A stretch of DNA of 64,000 nt from Hymenolepis diminuta (GCA_900708905.1 CAADRB010000005.1:3767806-3831805), one strand, 5' to 3'; counted from the first letter of the stretch, positions 49,012 through 60,706 are shown. The notes: generated by a model from the sequence alone, not told the origin. A program made the numbers and translations.

Positions 49012-50187
49012 AGAGAATCTCTTCCAACGCTATAATCAAAACTAACTTCTGGAAATGAAAGTAACTTTGATGGACTGCACCTTTCATCAGTTAATCTTAG
49101 AATATTATTGACTCCCTTTGAATAGCGAAATAATTTCGATTCAGTGCTGTTCGAAAAGAGAGTACTGGAATTTTATTTGTGTTCAAAATTTTCTATCATG
49201 TCGTCAAGTTTTTTGAACTCTCACTTAAAATTCTGTTCTTTTAGTTCATATGTATATTTCATTCTATAAATGTGACCCCTAGTTTGAACATCATAACTGA
49301 TATCTGAAGCGCAATTCTTTTTGCTTCTGTTGATGTCAGTCGATAAATTTTGCATCGTCCATAGCTACACCGGATAGGAATTTATATACTTGGATATTCG
49401 TATCAAGTCAGTCAAAATTGTGAAATTTAGTGGAGACTAAAAGAACCTGATGCCCTCTTGATTAAGCATAAAGTAGATGTCTGTGAAGATAAAGCAATTA
49501 TGTAGAGAGGTGATATCATTAAAGGGCAATTTCATTATGGACCAAGATTTTGAGGATCAGATCGCAGCGAATCCGCCTGAAATGTATTTAAACACTGATT
49601 TGCAAATATTACCCACGATATAGGCCTCTAAATTAATATATAATGTTAATTAAATCTCTCATATACACTGTATAATTGCTTATAGTTCCTATATTAGGTA
49701 CTGTGAAACCGGTGCACTCAGACGATCTTTCCTCTTTCTACTTCTAATAGTGTAACTACCAGTCATTTAAGTCCCTATTGTCATGAGGTCTCAATATCTT
49801 TAGCAAAGCTGAACTTTAGGAAAGACGGGTCAAATGGTTAGAATGTAAGTAGATGGTGAAATTGATATGGGATGAGGAGTTGAAATACTGAACCGAATCT
49901 CACTCGGTCTTGATGCGAGGGACTTCATCACTGCTAAAAGAAAGTACCCAAAATGTGTAAGAGTTAAATTTTTTTAAATACCCACAAAAAATTTACATAT
50001 TATTTGTGGGAAGTAAAGTAAAGTGGTTAATGGAGAGTGGGAATGGAAAAGATATTTGAGATATTTAAGTCAAGATATCGGAAAATCTTAATTCATTCGA
50101 GTTTTTGAAATCAAATTGTGCAATTTTTACATGATGAATAGGTATTATCATATACCGACTAATAATTCTACTAAAATGAAGGTAAGA
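49012..50187. other. Intergenic beside the integrase fossil
   Basis: I looked here for reverse transcriptase or RNase H pieces of the fossil and saw none. Confidence 0.4.
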
Positions 50188-50435
50188 ATGATGCAACTGC
50201 CTATTCTTTAAACTCATACAGTTTCAGAGTTTGGCCTTCTCAGAGGTTCAAACAGCTTGGAGGTGGGTTGTGATGTCTGTGACGATGTGATCTTGCCATG
50301 AAAAATAGGGGAATTATGCCCAACTGTCTTGAGAATCATTCTGAAATAGAAATGAAGTTCTCACGTATTTTGAAGATGTTGAGAGCAAAAATTACATATT
50401 TTCCATTCTTCCATATTTGTCAAATAAGCATCTTT
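50188..50435 (+). repeat. Direct repeat R4, copy 1
   Basis: Shares ATTCTTTAAACTCATACA, GTTTGGCCTTCTCAGAGG and TTCAAACAGCTTGGAG with 52402-52690. The similarity runs for about 200 bp with small indels. Confidence 0.5.
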
Positions 50436-50439
50436 ATGC

Positions 50440-50690
50440 TTAAATTTTACTGATCAAATTTTGATCACATGGACTCAATAAATTACTTGATGGGTACCTC
50501 AGGTTCAGAATGCGAATATCATGATCCGTTTCCTGGATCGGTGCATAGTCTTGGTTACAAAGTCTAGACGATTTTTTAAAAATCACGATAATTGATCTCG
50601 ATTTATTTTTCCTTCCAAGGACTGAGAAGGCAAAATGGTCTTGTATGATATCCAACAGCTTATAGTTCTCAACATAACAAAGGTGGGGTT
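50440..50690 (-). other. Open frame resembling the last ZYG11-like ARM repeat
   Basis: An open frame reads YVENYKLLDIIQDHF followed by RSIIVIFKKS and runs to a stop. It weakly resembles the end of ZYG11B (LIEEGGLQHLYNIKDHE ... IAVAILDSL) and lies 0.7 kb downstream, on the same strand, of the ARM-like exon at 51402-51612. No splice acceptor was identified. Chance similarity is quite possible. Confidence 0.2.
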
Positions 50691-51401
50691 AATCGTTTAA
50701 GTTAATCGAGCTTGGTAAGTTGTTCCCTCTTAACCTGCAATATCAAAACTACAGTAGAACTACAATTAGCTCCATTCATTCAAATTTGATGGTTGACCCC
50801 TCATAGGTATTCAATGAAATTGTAGTGATATTGCGCTTTCTGCAACTGTGATTTGTTTATCCATGGTGCCTGATCTATTAATTTTCATTCCTGTTTTAAA
50901 TCATACAACCTCATCCAATGCACCAATGGTCATCTTCATATACAACCTATCATCTATGTTTCCAAGGATAGTCTGAATTTTCAACCTGCTTGATTGAGCA
51001 GAGACCTCGCTCTACACAACAACAAATTTCATCTCATCTGCAAGTTGGAATGATCTACAGCATACTTACAACATCTTGCAGCATTTATCGATCTGTTTAA
51101 TATTAGTATTTTTGATATCATTTCCATAGTTAATTTAAATCCATAACTTCAGCTGGCTTTCGCTGGTTTGTTTCATGCTGTTGTAAAGAATGATAAAAGT
51201 ACCCCTATCAGGGGTTCCTTATTCTGATTGTCTTCATAACTCTGCATAAGATTGTTGTGAGGCTTGTAGCCATTTGACAATCTTGCCAGTTTCTACATAA
51301 ATTTTGCTCAAGTATTTTTTTATTCAATTAAATTTTACTGTTCACATAGCAGAATTTAACCGAAACCATTTTTAAACCTTGAATCTCCTTTTTATTTTAC
51401 T

Positions 51402-51612
51402 TTAATCACCCGTGAAGAAAACAAAATCTTCGCGATATTCTGCTCTCATGATATGGGTAAGCGGTATCTCACTCAAAATGTAACATCTGGAGGTGCAGCC
51501 GTTTACATTAACTATCTCCACACCAAATAATGCACATATTATGCACGCATCTCCATCGTAGAGTTTAGTTAAGGAAGAGATCAATTTGTTGAGGCCTGTG
51601 GTTGACCAATTT
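51402..51612 (-). pseudogene. Isolated ZYG11-like ARM-repeat exon with stop and poly(A) signal
   Basis: After a TTTATGTAG acceptor the frame reads GLNKLISSLTKLYDGDACII then CALFGVEIVN, which aligns over about 30 residues with the ARM repeat FIDHISSLLHSVEVEVSYFA of ZYG11B. It ends FVFFTGD-stop, and an AATAAA lies about 10 bp after the stop, so it looks like a 3' terminal exon. It lies on the same strand as, and upstream of, the broken paralogue at 46-47.5 kb, but it corresponds to a later part of the protein, so it must derive from another copy. The preceding exon was not identified, because the adjacent sequence is SINE-like. Weak homology over a short length. Confidence 0.35.
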
Positions 51613-51744
51613 CTACATAAATGAATATTAAATTCAATCTTTAAGGAGGTCAGTTATGGGGTGACTACAATTCCATTACCCAATATGATCTTTTTTCCTC
51701 ATTGGCGTTTGTAGCACTTCATATTGCGGTATTTTGTGAAGAAA

Positions 51745-51950
51745 TGCGTCGATGATGCATTTTTCACTTTGCACGTCAACCATATCCGTGATCACTGGTT
51801 TAATTCCGGACGGCGCACACCAAGTGAGTGGAATGGTCAACCGCATTGGTAAATTGACGGAATTCGAGCCTTTTGACAAAGAGGCTCCATTACGTCATTC
51901 TCCATCCAAAATGAGAGTTGGAAAAAGCTTTCTTTTATAGGCTAGGGAAT
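51745..51950 (+). repeat. SINE-like element, copy 7
   Basis: Contains GATCACTGGTTTAATTCC (B-box region), GGAATTCGAGCCTTTTGAC, AGGCTCCATTACG and AAAATGAGAGTTGG in family order. It overlaps short open frames on both strands, which are therefore probably not genes. Confidence 0.45.
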
Positions 51951-52401
51951 TATATATTACCCACACTCATAATAGGTCGGCATACATGAGCATTGACAAT
52001 TTTAACCTAACTGTTGTGGCAGAGAACTCCCAACAGTTACCCGTCTCCTAATCACGCCGTTTAGATGAAGTGACATACACATATATATATGTTAGTTGAG
52101 TAAAACCAATTTAAAATTGATTTGTAAAACAATCGTACCAATGAGATTAGAAAAGTTCACGTGTACTTTAATGACGGTAATAGCAGCGGCAAACAACAAC
52201 GATAAAATTGATCCAACAAGGTATCTGAAATATGCTTCAACAGGTCGTAATGTTGGAATAAAGGATATTACAATAGACAAATGAATGGAATTGTAAAGCA
52301 GATTGCAGGATCCAATTGTGAATTTCTATTTATAACTTGCACCTTCATAATAACCATTAGTAAACGTGAAAGTAATAATCAAACTTAAATAACAATGGGG
52401 T

Positions 52402-52690
52402 GATGCCACCACCCATTCTTTAAACCCATACACTTTCCCAGTTTGGCCTTCTTAGAGGTTCAAACGGCCTGGAGCTGGGTTGGGATATATGTGATTATGA
52501 TAGGAGAATCCGAATCTCTTTTCATGAAAAACAATGCAATTAGGCCTCATTGTCATGAAAGTTATTCTCAAATTGAAGTGAAGATATTGAGAGCAGAGTT
52601 GGGGAAATTATAACTCCCCCAGAGAGATATCCACACTTTCAAGAAACAAATATTTTTTCTTCCTCCATAGTTGATAAATGTAATATTTTT
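52402..52690 (+). repeat. Direct repeat R4, copy 2
   Basis: Contains ATTCTTTAAACCCATACAC, GTTTGGCCTTCTTAGAGG and TTCAAACGGCCTGGAG. It is longer than copy 1 because of an insertion near 52600. Confidence 0.5.
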
Positions 52691-53093
52691 AAAGATATGC
52701 ATCTATAAGTCCAAATTGTGATTGTAACAAAAAACATTAATTGATAAATTTTTTATTGGTCGAATGGATTTAGTAATGATAAAACTCACCCAATCTCTTC
52801 CTTTCGGTCGATGTCACTACCAGAACATAGAATAGGCAAGCTCGCAGCGGTCCTCTTTCCATTACCTCAGCGAGCTTACCTTCTCATAACGTCTCTATAT
52901 CATAAATCAAACACTTTTTAATCAGGATGGATACCGTGTTTTCTTTTAATTCAATATGGTCAAAAACAAATTCAACGGCAATCTAATACATGCAAGAAGC
53001 CCGATCTTAGTAGGATTTCCTAAAAAATCGCATAGAGTTGCAAGTTAGAATGAAAAGGCATAAGAAAAAAAGAAAGAGACAAAATATGATCCA

Positions 53094-53115
53094 AGAGAGA
53101 GAGAGGGAAGAGAGA
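53094..53115 (+). repeat. GA microsatellite
   Basis: AGAGAGAGAGAG followed by GGAAGAGAG, in the middle of a purine-rich stretch. Confidence 0.65.
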
Positions 53116-53490
53116 TTAAACTAACAATAACCACTCCCGTCTAAACAAGCAAAGGACCCTCACTTCTCAAGATGATTTGCGTGCTAAAAGTGTTTCTTCA
53201 GCTGGCTGTCAAAGTTTTCAGCTTCGTCTCCTTTCAATTTTTTAGTAGGAAAGTACAAATAATAAACCGTGGTGGAAATCTAACTCTCGTTTCAAACAAC
53301 AGAAAGCAGTCTTCAAGTTGACAACCTCCTACAAAAAAAACTTCGCTAAAACAGGCAATTTTAGGAAGAAACTTTCAACTTATCACTAAACCCATGAAAT
53401 TCTGGTTAAATGAGAATATTTAGAGATGCAGAGAATATGCCAATAGTTAATGTGAACTCACAAGAACTCGACGAATTTGTACATTAATAT

Positions 53491-53769
53491 ATGAGATCGG
53501 GCCATTTCATCAGCCTAAACCAAATGAGGTTGGTGAGAAAGAACAACTACTTACACTTACCCGAATTTATGTCAAGACCAACAGTTCAAACGGACATTAA
53601 TATTTATTCTATCGGAGATGATTCTGGTGATATTCGACAAGGTATCTTTGATGGATTGATCGTTGTTTTACCGAAAAAACTTTTTAGTTTTTTAAAGGAA
53701 AGTACCGGTGGTCTTGATTGCTTAGATTACGTAAGACGGATTCGATATTCAGAAAAAGGGAATCCTTGA
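53491..53769 (+). other. 92-codon open frame, uncertain
   Basis: It begins with ATG and ends GLDCLDYVRRIRYSEKGNP-stop. The end faintly resembles an LRR piece of the neighbouring ZYG11-like protein (LQCLEYLNYNGNP). No splice sites or promoter were identified. It may be chance. Confidence 0.2.
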
Positions 53770-54221
53770 TTAAATACTAATCCTTGTATAGAAAAATCCA
53801 TTTCTGATTTCCGCCTTGAAGTATCAACGCTCTAGATGGTTACGACTGGATGATTAGGGTTGTGAGAGAAGGTCAAATAAAACTTCTTTAAGAAGGGTTA
53901 TTGTTTGAGAATATTTCGACAATAACGTTATAGTTTTTGAAAAAAAAGCGTAAAATACGAGAAATAGAATGATACAGTGAAGCAAACATAGTTATAGGAA
54001 AATGAAGGTACAATTATTACTCGAGTCTATGTTTTTGATCCTCCAATAATGGCAATCTTTAAGTCTTCAGCGGCCAGAAGAAAGCAGGCCAAAATATACT
54101 GTATACTTCATCCAAATATCTAGGAGAGAAATATTCCGGAGTTTGTCAGCCCAAGCTGGTTAAAAATCACTTTTGGAGGATTCAGAACGTATTGAGCTTA
54201 ATGCGATATCGGATGAGTCAA

Positions 54222-54385
54222 GGCTAGTGCCTCATATGGAGGTCAGAGCAATAAACCGATTAATGCGACGTGACATGAGTGCCTATTCAAATAAATTTGA
54301 ACAAACAATAAAGCGGTTGATCCAATACCAGTTGCTGCAGGCTTTGATCGAAATTCATTTCCGCTTTCAGCAACTTTCGAGATAA
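54222..54385 (+). repeat. Dispersed repeat R3, third copy
   Basis: Shares GGTCAGAGCAATA and CTGCAGGCTTTGATCG with the copies near 44 kb. The short open frame running through it is therefore repeat sequence, not a gene. Confidence 0.45.
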
Positions 54386-55746
54386 AGTACCACTAGTTAT
54401 TGCTCTTTTTATGAGGAGATGTCCACATTTTTCATAAATCCACAAATGTAATCAAGTCCAAATAATATAATTTATTTTGAAATTCTAAGCGAGTTTCAGA
54501 GAAGCGATCCTTTATGATTGAATGCAACCGTCAAGGAAAAAGGAAATAACTTGCCATTATACTCACTTCCATCTAAAGTATGATGAAGCTAACTATATCA
54601 CTGTAAAATTGCATTTCAGTTTGGTTCGAGTGCTTGTGATTGATTCTGGACGTGACTGGCATGGTTGACAGCCCAGTCTTCTTCTACTCACCAGTAGCAA
54701 CGTGCATAGTGGCTTACACATATATTCTTTTAAAACCGTTTTGAAAATCGTTGCCTCCCTCCTAATAAAAGGCATCAGTCTGCGAGAAGGCAACCTACAA
54801 AAGTTCTGTCTTAAATATTAGCATGGAAGCTTGATATACCAGGAAATTTTGGCTTACCAGAAAGGCTATGACTTCTCCCTAATTTCATTGATCTCGAATA
54901 GATTGGATATTAAAATAGTTGAAAGGATTGCGCCAACGGTCCACATTAAATCATTTGAAAACTAAGTTAGAAGTATTTGAACAGCAGTGTGGAAAGTTAG
55001 GTCATTTTTATAAAATTATGTAGACGACTAAGAAAATGGAAAGCCTCATAAACGTTATCAATAAGAATGTTTCAAAAAGAAGCCGATTGCAGTTAAAATT
55101 TACACAGATTCAAAAAATATTTATTTATTTAAATTTTTTCCAACAGAAACAGTGTTAGTCTATTGAGTCATCATTGACTGGATGATAATCCTGACGTAGG
55201 AGCATTTCCTCTCTCACATTGTGATGTATTTTTGCAACTGAAGCCCAGGAAGAAATGTGTTCCACCAACTGTTAAATACTGGAAACAAAATTTTGTTAGA
55301 GGAAGAATTATTTGAAAAATACAACAGTAAAACTTTTTAAGGAATCCAGTAATGTAATTGGTAAATTATGCCCAATCAACTCTTGTAAATACTCATCTAT
55401 TTTCGGATAACGGTTGAAAATTGGAAAAAATTTGAAATAATAGAGAGTTTGGTGGTACTTTAACAGCTCCACGAATCATAGCGAATGACCTCAAACCTAA
55501 TTACGAGTTTAACTAATCGTGCTACACCAACGGATTTGCTCCAATAAAAGCCAATAATAATCGTCGACTCGCAAATGAAGCTTTTAGTGTATCACAAACG
55601 ATTTCATTTTCAAAAATTTGTTCTTGCGTTCGCATCTACTTCACACTTCGCTGGTACGCTGTGGAAGGTAATTCAAAATTTTCTTGCAATATCCAACGTG
55701 TAACTAATTAAATAAAGGCTATTGTTTAGGATTTGATTTAAGTAAT

Positions 55747-58700
55747 ATGGAAGTCTCGCATTTAAAAAATTTGTGCATTAAATACATTGCTGAGAATTTT
55801 GACTTCTTTGTCACACAATGCTCTGATTGTGAAGAACCAAAGTGGGTTTGGCGTTTTCCTAGCCCTAATTGTCGTATTTCATCACCTTCGGCTGACATGA
55901 TTCTCAAGGAAGTTGCAGAACGCAAAATATTGAAGGATGAACAACTGACATTATTTTCAAAACAAAATGTAAACCTACATTCTGTCTATCTTCAAGATAT
56001 CGATTTAACACCATCCTCACTTTGTTTTCTGAGGAATTTTACTCTCCTTGACATAAATTTTAAAAAGGTTAGAGGCATCACTTTGAAGGATTTACTCGAT
56101 AATTTGAATAAGAATACGTTCCAAGAGCTACGTTGCCTCAGTGTTGAGAATATACCTTTTACCCCAGAAGTGGAGTGGTCAGTCAGCTCGGCGTTAGGAA
56201 AATTTAAAAATGTTCTCTTGCTCAATATTAGTGGCACAAAATTGAACAGTAGAAGCCTTGGTGATTTGGTGAAATGTATACCTCAACTGAAGGCCTTGGA
56301 TATATCTGAGACCGAAGTGGACAATATCTGTTGTTTAAAAGGATTAAAGGAGAACCTCATTGCTTTGGTCATCCATAACCTTCCTTTGGACATAAACACC
56401 GGCTTCGAAACGGCACTGACTACAATTTTGGAGTTGAAAAAGTTGCGTTATCTTGATGTCTCAAATCACAATCGGCATGCAAGCATACGGTTCCCAATTG
56501 TAGATCGTCTTGTTGAAAGTCAATCTCTGCAGTGCTTGGAGTATTTAAATTATAATGGTAATCCCTTCCTCTTCACCTACAGAGATATTCAGTAAGACGA
56601 TTGCTTCAATTTATAATTTCTATTATGTGAACGAATTTCCTCTTAATTTGGCTTTATAATTCCACTTTGAAGAAATTTCATCGAAAATCATCCAGCTCTG
56701 AAATTAGTTGGATTAATTGGATGTGCTGATCTTTGGGCCGTTATTAATGAGACGGCTAAATATCCTAATATCATGGTGAGTTGCTTAACAATTATTAATT
56801 CCACCAAGGGGTTCAAATTGTACATCCATAAAGTTTTGCTCCTATTTAATTCCAATCTTATGACGGTTCTATTTTGAGATTTTTGAATCATTTTGAGACT
56901 TATATCACCTTTTGAATCGGTATTTTTTTAATAGAAAGAATTTTAATACTGGTTGAGTATTTCACTTGTTAGCAAATCATTTTTAGTTATTGACCTAGAA
57001 TACATAGTACTATCCTGCAATTGAATGCATAATCCTACATTAATTTAATTAAGGGACAAATGAAGGGCATTCGACAAATAGACGTTCGGATTGGGATAGA
57101 AGAATACGTTCTGTCATTTTTCGAAAAATTCTATTAATTCAATATATTTATCCATGGGTTGTATGCATCACCTTAAAAACTTGACATACAACTGTTAATT
57201 TGAATCCATGGGGGGATCATTCATTCTTGCTGATTGCTATGCTTGCAGAGCAGTGGTACTTTCCATATTGAGTGATTATTAACTCCTCGTTTTCAAAGTT
57301 TATCAAACGGTTGACGTTAGCGTTTTTCAGTCCACATTCCAAAGTTTTCTTGAATAGAGGGAAAAAATGAGACATTAAAGTAGGAGCCACGTGCACGAAA
57401 TTCCTGATTTCCTTGAGGGCAGAGTCAAATGAAAGAGAACTAGGAAGATCCTTTCTAGCATTCCAAAAGAGAATCACGACAGCAGCAATCGAAGAGAAAT
57501 CCTTTGTCCAAACTCTTTACACGTCATGATTCCGCATTCGAATGATGTCAATGTTCTACATAACGGCTGAGCCTTAGGATTAAGCATTTTTGTGACTTCT
57601 GAATTCTTAAGCGCATGTGATCATGAACAATTTTCCTTCTTTATGCCTTTGCCGGATGCATGATAACAGATCAATCTCTGAGTGTTTTTATTTAAAGCAG
57701 ATTTTTAAACCTTTAAAAGTGTGATTCCACCATAATTTCAACAATCAAATCTAAATCTTTGATTATTTACTCCAAATTTCTTTAATTAACCCGCATTGGG
57801 AAAATTACTTTCTGGGCCGCAGTTAAATTTTGCCTCGGTGAATACCCTAGTTTTTTGTTGGTTCGAAATACTCGTAGAGTTTTTGAGATCTTCTAGAAAA
57901 TTCCTTTTCTCAAGGACATCAGAAAATTCAGTTGCTAAGTTGCGACAGAGGATCCCAAATATGGGGTCATTAGTATTAGTAGCTAAATATACCAGTCGGT
58001 CTATCTTCATTTTTAATTCAAACGTACAACCTAATGAGAGTTTTAGGGGAAGCTAAATTTGAATTAACTCTAAACTCTGAAAGTTGTGGAATTCGGCGGA
58101 ACATACTTTAATCTCAGTAAGCAAGCATATATTAGCAATCTAGGATGACAGCGAGTACAAGTGACTTCGAGTTCGTGATGCTTTATTTAACATCCCTTAG
58201 AATGAGCTGTAGACGATCAGTCTAATTTATTCCGGGTTAGCATAAAATTTGAAGGAGGAACAAAATGCAACCTATTTAATTATCATAAGTGAATTACCCT
58301 TAATAGTTCATTCCCGGTAGAGGTTTTTCTGATCCCCAGGCCAAGTTTTAATTATCAATTATTTTCATGATTCTATAATAACTTTCAGTTTGGTTAAATA
58401 ATTTTCTCCTAATATATTTATGGATTAGATCATCGGTGGCCGAGGGGAAAAAAATGCCTTAGAGATGATGAAGCAATGTCCACCTCGATCATGTTGTCTT
58501 GAAAGTGTATTCTTTAGTATCATGGAGGACATTGATAATGGATCAAATTTTTCCCTAAAAATTAATAAAGTAAGTATTTAATACTTAAGTTCTGTGCAAA
58601 AGTTTGTCGTGACCTAAAAGTATACAAGTGTCTCTACTTCAGAGAGTACTAGATGAACTTGAAAAACTGGACCCTTCCAGTCCTGTAGTTATCCCTGGTT

Positions 58701-59555
58701 TAGCGTTAATATCGAAATTATTTTTTGGGTGGAATTTTGATGATATATCAACGGAGTTACTTATCCGCCTCTACAGTATTTCACTTGCTACAATGGAGAA
58801 AACGAGTAACGAATTTTGCTTGGACATGTGTCAGAGAATTTTATTGGAATTAACAAATATCGACAGAATTGTAAGTTCATATTTGCCATTGTTACTTATA
58901 TTTTCTTTTTACAAAAGTAAACACTTCGTTATTTCAGCCATTTGATTTTAAAAGGTGCTACACCATTACCTGTCGAAATCTGGAGCTTTCCAACCATCCA
59001 GTGATATGGAAACTTGCTTTAGATTTGCAGAACGATTGCATTGAGGTAAGTTTCCTTGACATAAAATTTCATTTTTTCTTCCCTAATATAGGTAAATTTA
59101 TTCAGTTTTTTTAATAAAAAACAGTGATAATAGGTGTACAGTTAATACCCATACGTACGTATTATACCTATTGCTTTAAACTTTATTGCTGCAAATATTT
59201 GTTTTTTTTTTGGATTAAATGTTTAACTACTCATTATTTCATTTAGCATATGTCCAAGACGGAGATAGATGAAGTCGGTTCAAATTCATCATGTATGAAG
59301 TGTTTGCTCAAATATGCTGCAGAGGTTTATCTAGGTGAAAGCGAGGTGAATGCGTTAATTTCTGCACATGGAGAAGAAAGGTTGTCATATCTTCGAAATT
59401 TCCTTAGACTTCATGACAATGACAATAGATTGTACTCTGAACTTTCTGATGAGATCGTCATAGAAATGATGCAGAAGTTAGCTAATAGCAGGCCTCATGT
59501 CTGTGAGAATGTTGTTAACTACGGTGGTTATGAAATATTGACAAAAATTTTGCAG
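55747..59555 (+). CDS. ZYG11: ZYG11/ZER1-like CUL2 substrate receptor, N-terminal part
   Basis: ZYG11 and ZER1 proteins link substrates to Cullin-2 ubiquitin ligases through Elongin C. Exons: 55747-56591, 56673-56775, 58429-58569, 58643-58870, 58937-59045, 59247-59555, all flanked by GT-AG. The start METHIONINE leads directly into LKNLCIKYI, an LxxxCxxxI BC-box at residues 6-14, as in ZYG11B. Leucine-rich repeats fill the first exon (LLLNISGTKLNSRSL, LKALDISETEV, LRYLDVSN, LEYLNYNGN). Later exons match the ARM-like repeats (MKCLLKYAAEVYL, NVVNYGGYEILTKILQ). About 580 residues are covered against about 740 in human ZYG11B; the last ARM repeats, which bind N-degrons in the human protein, are absent here. 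The fifth exon is 109 nt by coordinate, one more than a multiple of three. ZYG11 versus ZER1 is not settled. Confidence 0.75.
57217..58052 (-). pseudogene. ZYG11-like C-terminal ARM exons, opposite strand inside intron 2 of the ZYG11-like gene
   Basis: Two minus-strand segments, 57809-58052 and 57217-57512, join in phase across a 296-bp GT-AG intron. The first encodes IFGILCRNLATEFSDVLEKR followed by NFLEDLK, which lines up with the ARM repeats of ZYG11B that come just after the point where the plus-strand gene stops. The second encodes SIAAVVILFWNARKDL, then LMSHFFPLFKKT and YGKYHCSASI, and ends in a stop, matching the final ARM repeats (the FFPLL block and the Tyr-Cys-Ser block). No 5' part was found next to it. 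The first acceptor (TTTAG) needs a preceding exon ending in phase 2. It may be a fragment, a functional nested gene with a distant 5' end, or the result of an inversion. Confidence 0.5.
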
Positions 59556-60409
59556 GTAAGCTTAACTAAACAAATAATATCACCCCGTTTTTATTTTTTT
59601 AAATTTAATTATCATTTTACTAATATAATGTTTACTATCTAAACGAAAGATATTTGGGCAAAAATTTGCGTGAAGTGAGAGATTAATCATGGTTTTGCCC
59701 TCATAGTTGTAATTCTCTTCAATATATGTATCCGACATAGCGACTCACTTCAACGTTAGGAAAGTCACAAGAAATGTATGTTTCTAATATTTCAGTAAGC
59801 AGGTAATGATTCGGTATTCAAAGCTAGAGAATAATTTCCATTAATTAAATATTTGATATTGAAATAGTTGGACTTAACTCAGAGAAACTGGAGACAATAG
59901 AAGAAATATTTGAGTGGAGGATTTTTTATAGAAATGAAACAGTCTACATTATTGAATTAGAAATTAGATTGATAGATAGTTGGGAAACCAATAGGGGAGA
60001 TTCAGGTTCGAAGTCATAGCAATGTCCTTATTAAGAAATAATGTTGAGTATTTGTTGAATTTGATTCAATGTTTTGCAGTACTATGTGTTTTCCATTAAG
60101 ATACCCTATTTAAAAGTTTCCTCAAGAGTACGATTTTGACAATAGGAGGGATAGCACTCAAATCCCAGGAATTTAAAGAAGCATCACTTTCGGATTCTTC
60201 TCCTTCTTTCTAAAAATTTCTAAAGAGTTTGAATTCGAACCGATAACTAGGAAGGTACACATCCGGTAGCCCAAAAATGAGGAAGAGTGGTTGGCTGGCC
60301 AATTTCTTCTTTACACGCCTATTGTATCCGTGAAGGAGATTTTAAGCTAATAGTAAAGCATCGAATTATTTATTTACTCATTATTTATGGCGTTATCTTT
60401 CTCTTGTAG

Positions 60410-60706
60410 ATGACCAAATCAAGAGTGGACTTGGTAAACACAGTTAAGTCTCTCAAAAAATTACTGCAAATTTTAAAGCCCTACTTTATGAAAATAAAAG
60501 CAAAAACTGTGACATGCAAGGCTGTAAATTGTTTACAAAAGTTTACGGGCAGGAGATTAATGATTTTGCATTATCGAAGTTGTCATCGCTCTACAAGAGT
60601 AACCACCTGCAGAGAATTCAAGTGCCCAATTTCCAAATGTTCTAAGTCTTACAAAAGACAGGGGTGGTTAAAACACCACTTATCCAAATGCCATCCCAAT
60701 CGTTAA
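60410..60706 (+). CDS. Two C2H2 zinc-finger exon (possible last exon of the ZYG11-like gene)
   Basis: Ninety-eight residues with two zinc fingers of the form C-x4-C-x12-H-x4-H: C36, C41, H54, H59 and C72, C77, H90, H95. The second reads FKCPISKCSKSYKRQGWLKH. The chain ends three residues after the last His. A good 3' splice site (pyrimidine tract then TTGTAG) sits directly before the ATG, so this is probably an internal or terminal exon, or a trans-spliced start. Its phase (0) fits the donor at 59556, which would fuse it to the ZYG11-like protein across an 854-bp intron. It could instead be a separate small gene or a mobile-element zinc-finger exon. The zinc ligands are certain; the gene model is not. 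Confidence 0.55.
   Translation: MTKSRVDLVNTVKSLKKLLQILKPYFMKIKAKTVTCKAVNCLQKFTGRRLMILHYRSCHRSTRVTTCREFKCPISKCSKSYKRQGWLKHHLSKCHPNR

Noticed and set aside
51676..51940. Open frames on both strands, one joining in phase to the ARM-like exon at 51612
   Set aside because: Most of the segment is a SINE-like copy, so the in-phase join is probably chance, though the first 70 bases remain unexplained.
54173..54385. 70-codon open frame
   Set aside because: It lies mostly in repeat R3, whose other copies do not keep the frame.
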